Source: Verrucomicrobiaceae bacterium UBA2429 (GTDB lineage Bacteria > Verrucomicrobiota > Verrucomicrobiia > Verrucomicrobiales > Verrucomicrobiaceae). From it: DNA of 18,468 nt. Shown here one piece after another: positions 15,752 to 18,468 of this stretch; positions within the stretch are counted from its first letter, which is position 1, and every line of letters starts with the position of its first letter. Both the position numbers and the translations under genes were made by a program. The notes under the pieces were generated by a model that did no database searches, was not told the DNA's origin, and was given only the letters and a program-made list of their open reading frames with translations. The stretch spans positions 1 to 18,468 of the forward strand of contig DDQZ01000108.1 in assembly GCA_002343505.1 (NCBI GenBank). Direction: 5' to 3'.

Positions 15752-15884
15752 GGGAAGGCATGAGCAAACACGCGCGGGCGGGGCTTTTCCTTCAAGGACC
15801 CGCCGCAAACATGGCCCAGAACAAAGCAAGTGACGCGGGGCGGTTTTGCCGTCAGGGTTTTACCCTCAACCCAAACCAACCGAC
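15752..15884. promoter_or_regulatory. Divergent intergenic region upstream of the stress-protein/kinase operon
   Basis: This 133-base gap must hold promoters for both flanking genes. Two small neighbouring stem-loops with T-rich loops lie next to the stress-protein start: CGG-TTTTG-CCG at 15841-15851 and AGGG-TTTTA-CCCT at 15854-15866. A wider, imperfect GC-rich inverted repeat lies near 15777-15807. No convincing -35/-10 pair was found. The paired loops could be a regulator site or leader structure. Confidence 0.3.
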
Positions 15885-16793
15885 ATGAAGCCCTACCAAC
15901 GTCTCATCGCCGCCATTGACTTCACCCCCTCCTGCCGCAACGCGCTGCGCGAGGCGGTGCGCCTTGCCGGCGGCTCCGGCGCGGCCATCACCGCCGTGCA
16001 TGTCATGGATGAATTCCTCGTCAGCGAGCTGAAGCGCGCGCTTTCCACCGACCAGGCCAGCGTGCGCGCCGAGTGGGAGGCGCGGCTGCGGAAATTCGTG
16101 GACGACTCCGACCTCGGCACCCCGCATGTGGAGACGGAGGTGCGCATCGGCAACGCCTTCTTCGAGCTGTCCGAGAGCTGCCGCGTGCGTCAGGCGGACC
16201 TGCTCGTCATGGGCGCCAAAGGCTCGCGCAACGAGCCGAACCGCGTCGGCGTCATCGCCGCCAAATGCGTGCGCAAGGCGCCCGTGGACGTGCTGCTCGT
16301 GCGCGAGGACGCGCAGGGCCCCTTCAAGCACCTCGTCGCCTGCGTGGACCTCTCGGAAAACTCCGCCAAGGCCGTCAGCCACGCCCTCCAGATCGCCGCG
16401 CAGGATGGCGCCTCGCTCGACTGCCTGCACGTCTATCAGTCCGCCCTGGCCATGTCCCTCGACTACGGCGGCCTGGCCGCGCCCGTGGCCTCCACCATGG
16501 ACGACCAGGGTCTGCACATGTGGCAGTCGGAGCTGGACAAATTCATCGAGCCGCTGAAAGCCGCCGCGCCCGGCGTGCGCGTCACAAGTCTTGTCAAAGA
16601 GCGCGTCAACATCCGGGAGGCCATCCTCGACCACGTCACCGAGACCCATGCCGACATGGTCGTGCTCGGCACGCGCGGCAAGAGCGGCCTGCGCGAGCTT
16701 TTGATCGGCACCACGGCGGAAAAAATCGTCGCCAACGCCCCCTGCTCCATCCTGGCGGTGAAGCCGCACATCCTGCCCGAGGGGCAAGATTGA
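15885..16793 (+). CDS. Tandem-domain universal stress protein
   Basis: The product is a 302-residue cytoplasmic protein made of two Usp domains (about 4-140 and 147-293). The second keeps the full ATP-binding signature G-x2-G-x9-G-T (G262, G265, G275-T276 in LGTRGKSGLRELLIGTTAEK) and an early Asp (D155). The first has a degenerate version (G110, G113, then only eight residues to G122-V123), so probably only the C-terminal domain binds nucleotide. Such tandem Usps act in stationary phase, hypoxia or redox stress in other bacteria. The start at ATG 15885 gives the family-typical MKPYQRLIAAIDF. It is followed after three bases by a PAS-containing histidine kinase, so the two are co-transcribed, suggesting the Usp is part of the kinase's signalling unit or output. 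Confidence 0.92.
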   Translation: MKPYQRLIAAIDFTPSCRNALREAVRLAGGSGAAITAVHVMDEFLVSELKRALSTDQASVRAEWEARLRKFVDDSDLGTPHVETEVRIGNAFFELSESCRVRQADLLVMGAKGSRNEPNRVGVIAAKCVRKAPVDVLLVREDAQGPFKHLVACVDLSENSAKAVSHALQIAAQDGASLDCLHVYQSALAMSLDYGGLAAPVASTMDDQGLHMWQSELDKFIEPLKAAAPGVRVTSLVKERVNIREAILDHVTETHADMVVLGTRGKSGLRELLIGTTAEKIVANAPCSILAVKPHILPEGQD

Positions 16794-16796
16794 GCC

Positions 16797-18365
16797 ATGA
16801 TCCCGGACCACAGCCTTCGTCATGCCCTCAGCGGCCCGGCCCATTCCCAAGGCGTGGCCGGGCGGCATGGCGGGGACGGTGATCCTGAGATGCCCCTCCC
16901 TTCCGGAGAACCCTCGCCGCCGCGCCAGATGCTGCCCGCCGCCGACCCAGATCTCGTGCAGAGTCTTGTGGACCACGCAGGCATGCTCGTCATCGGCCTG
17001 GACCTGGAGGGCCGCATTCTCTGGATGAGCCGCGGCCTGGAAAAAATCTCAGGCCGCAAGACCGCGGAGGTGGCCGGGCTGGAATGGGTGGAGACCTTTG
17101 TGACCGAGGAGCACCGCGAGGAGGCGCGCAAACTCTGCCGCGGCAAGCTCGGCTCAGAGCGCAGCGAGAGCCATGTGAAACCCCTGCTCGTCAGCAACGG
17201 CCCGCCGCGCCTGGTGGACTGGTTCCACTCCGACCTGAGGGACGACAAGGGCAACATCACCGGCATCCTCTGCATCGGGCGCGACATCACCGAACTGCGC
17301 GCCGCGCGCGAGGCGCTGGAGGCCTCCGAAAAGCGCAACCGCGCCGTGCTCGAAACCGCCGTCAACGCCATCATCACCATGGACGAGCGCTGCGTCATCG
17401 AGACGGCGAACAGCGCCACCGAGCGCATCTTCGGCTACACCAGGGACGAGCTGGTCGGCAGCAACATCAGCATTCTCATGCCCCAGCCCTACCGGGACAA
17501 GCATGACAGCTACGTCCACGCCTACATGCGCACCGGCGAGCGCAAAATCATCGGCATCGGCCGCGAGGTCGTCGGCCAGCGCAAGGACGGAACCATTTTC
17601 CCCATAGACCTCTCCGTGGGCGAGGCCCTCCTGCCTGACGGGAGGCGCGTCTTCACCGGCATCATTCGCGACCTCACCGACCGCAAGCGGCTCGAGGAAA
17701 AAATCCTCCAGATCAGCGAGGAGGAGCAGCACCGCATCGGCCAGGACATTCACGACGACCTCTGCCAGCAGCTCGCCGCCATCGGCTGCCTGGCAAAAGT
17801 CGCGCAACGGCAGCTCGCCCGGGGCGGCAGCCCCGAGGCGGAGAACCTGGACGAGATCGTGCGCCTCGTCACCCAGGCCAACGTGCGCGCCCGCGAGATG
17901 TCGCGCGGCCTCATGCCCGTGGTGCTCGACTCCGCCGGCCTCATGGAGGCGTTGAAAGAGCTGGCGCAGGGCACCGAACGCATCTTCCGCGTGAGCTGCC
18001 CCTTCCGCTGCGAGCGTCCTGTCAGCGTGCCGGACAACAAAATGGCCACCCAGATCTTCCGCATCGCCCAGGAGGCCGTCGCCAACGCCATCAAGCACAG
18101 CCACGCCGCCCGCATCGAGATCGCCCTCGCCTCCGGCGACGACCACGTCCTGCTCACCATCCGCGACAACGGCCAGGGCATCCCCGACAACATCCCAGGC
18201 AAGCGCACAGGCATGGGCCTGCTGACCATGACCCACCGCGCGCGCATGATGGGCGGCGCGCTTTCGGTTGAACCCGACGAGTTCGGCGGCACCATCGTCC
18301 GATGCCGCGTCCCCGTTCCGTCTCCGTCCAAAGCCCGCCCGAAAAGCAGCCCCCGGAAGCCGTGA
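16797..18365 (+). CDS. Two-PAS histidine kinase with FixL-like heme-PAS signature
   Basis: The product is a 522-residue soluble sensor kinase with no membrane segment. Domain order is a low-complexity N-terminus (1-48), PAS1 (about 50-165), PAS2 (about 178-296), a HisKA_3 dimerisation domain with phospho-acceptor H319 (GQDIHDDLCQQL), and a HATPase domain with N-box EAVANAIKHS (N430), RDNGQGIP (456-463) and GMGLL (472-476). PAS2 closely follows FixL: LMPQPYRDKHDSY carries H236 at the place of the FixL heme ligand His200, and IIGIGR carries R256 at the place of Arg220, with the same 20-residue spacing. It is therefore probably a cytosolic heme-based O2 (or NO/CO) sensor. The HisKA_3 type normally pairs with NarL-type regulators, and one begins at its stop codon. 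GAGGGG at 16779-16784 supports ATG 16797; M32 (16890) is an alternative start. Confidence 0.93.
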   Translation: MIPDHSLRHALSGPAHSQGVAGRHGGDGDPEMPLPSGEPSPPRQMLPAADPDLVQSLVDHAGMLVIGLDLEGRILWMSRGLEKISGRKTAEVAGLEWVETFVTEEHREEARKLCRGKLGSERSESHVKPLLVSNGPPRLVDWFHSDLRDDKGNITGILCIGRDITELRAAREALEASEKRNRAVLETAVNAIITMDERCVIETANSATERIFGYTRDELVGSNISILMPQPYRDKHDSYVHAYMRTGERKIIGIGREVVGQRKDGTIFPIDLSVGEALLPDGRRVFTGIIRDLTDRKRLEEKILQISEEEQHRIGQDIHDDLCQQLAAIGCLAKVAQRQLARGGSPEAENLDEIVRLVTQANVRAREMSRGLMPVVLDSAGLMEALKELAQGTERIFRVSCPFRCERPVSVPDNKMATQIFRIAQEAVANAIKHSHAARIEIALASGDDHVLLTIRDNGQGIPDNIPGKRTGMGLLTMTHRARMMGGALSVEPDEFGGTIVRCRVPVPSPSKARPKSSPRKP

Positions 18366-18468
18366 AACGCATCCTCCTCGTGGATGACCACCCCATCATG
18401 CGCCACGGCCTCGCGCAGCTCATCCGAGGCGAGGACGGCCTGGAGGTCTGCGGCGAGGCCGGCAGCGC
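18362..18468 (+). CDS. NarL/LuxR-type response regulator, 5' part only
   Basis: Only the first 35 codons are in the window; the gene runs off the right edge. It begins with GTG at 18362 inside the stop of the kinase gene (GTGA overlap at 18362-18365), implying translational coupling. The translation starts VKRILLVDDHPIMRHGLAQL and continues with GEDGLEVCGEA, the characteristic N-terminus of a NarL-family receiver domain: the acidic pair DD and the HPIMRHGL stretch are family hallmarks. The phospho-acceptor Asp, the rest of the receiver and the expected LuxR-type DNA-binding domain lie beyond the edge. It is the evident partner of the upstream HisKA_3 kinase. Confidence 0.88.
   Translation, partial: MKRILLVDDHPIMRHGLAQLIRGEDGLEVCGEAGS

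Noticed and set aside
15852..16976. 374-codon open frame on the minus strand
   Set aside because: Antisense to the universal stress protein gene; no motif seen.
17154..18236. 360-codon open frame on the minus strand
   Set aside because: Antisense to the histidine kinase; Ala/Gly/Val-rich shadow translation.

Overview
The window is a stretch of bacterial chromosome that most resembles the Verrucomicrobiota (Prosthecobacter-like) or a related PVC lineage. This is inferred from gene content: a large secreted PQQ-like beta-propeller protein, a secreted DUF1080 protein, a Tat-type beta-propeller protein, many lipoproteins and signal peptides, high GC, and very few clear Shine-Dalgarno sequences. 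No rRNA, tRNA, transposase or CRISPR array was seen. There is no gene-free stretch longer than about 215 bases.

Layout. (1) 83-923 (+): a two-gene pair, a small conserved partner followed by a DUF6036-type nucleotidyltransferase; it resembles a toxin-antitoxin pair and looks less GC-rich than the right-hand part. (2) 924-3662 (-): a 912-residue secreted double beta-propeller protein, convergent with the pair with no base between the stop codons. (3) 3769-7191 (+): a tight likely operon of three exported proteins: an amidohydrolase of the D-aminoacylase type, a DUF1080 protein and a Tat-exported beta-propeller protein. (4) 7247-8842 (+): a YhcH/NanQ-family sugar anomerase and a sialic acid aldolase of the animal (NPL) type, a small sialic-acid entry module. 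(5) 8848-12730 (-): a lipoprotein with two carbohydrate-binding-like modules, a MORN-repeat lipoprotein, exodeoxyribonuclease III and a fucose-isomerase-like protein. (6) 12900-13694 (+): a DUF1295 membrane protein. (7) 13708-15751 (-): a DhnA/FbaB-type class I aldolase and a class V aminotransferase. (8) 15885 to the right edge (+): a tandem-domain universal stress protein, a two-PAS histidine kinase and the beginning of a NarL-type response regulator, packed with 3-nt and 4-nt junctions.

Functionally, much of the window fits a heterotroph that breaks down host- or polymer-derived sugars and amino sugars outside the cytoplasm (exported propellers, amidohydrolase, DUF1080, carbohydrate-binding lipoprotein) and inside it (sialic acid lyase and anomerase, sugar isomerase, aldolase).

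The most interesting part is the right end. The second PAS domain of the kinase keeps the heme-ligating histidine and the oxygen-contacting arginine of FixL at the exact FixL spacing (H236 and R256). It is co-transcribed with a universal stress protein and a response regulator. This resembles the logic of the DosST-DosR/Usp oxygen-response system, assembled here as one compact operon.
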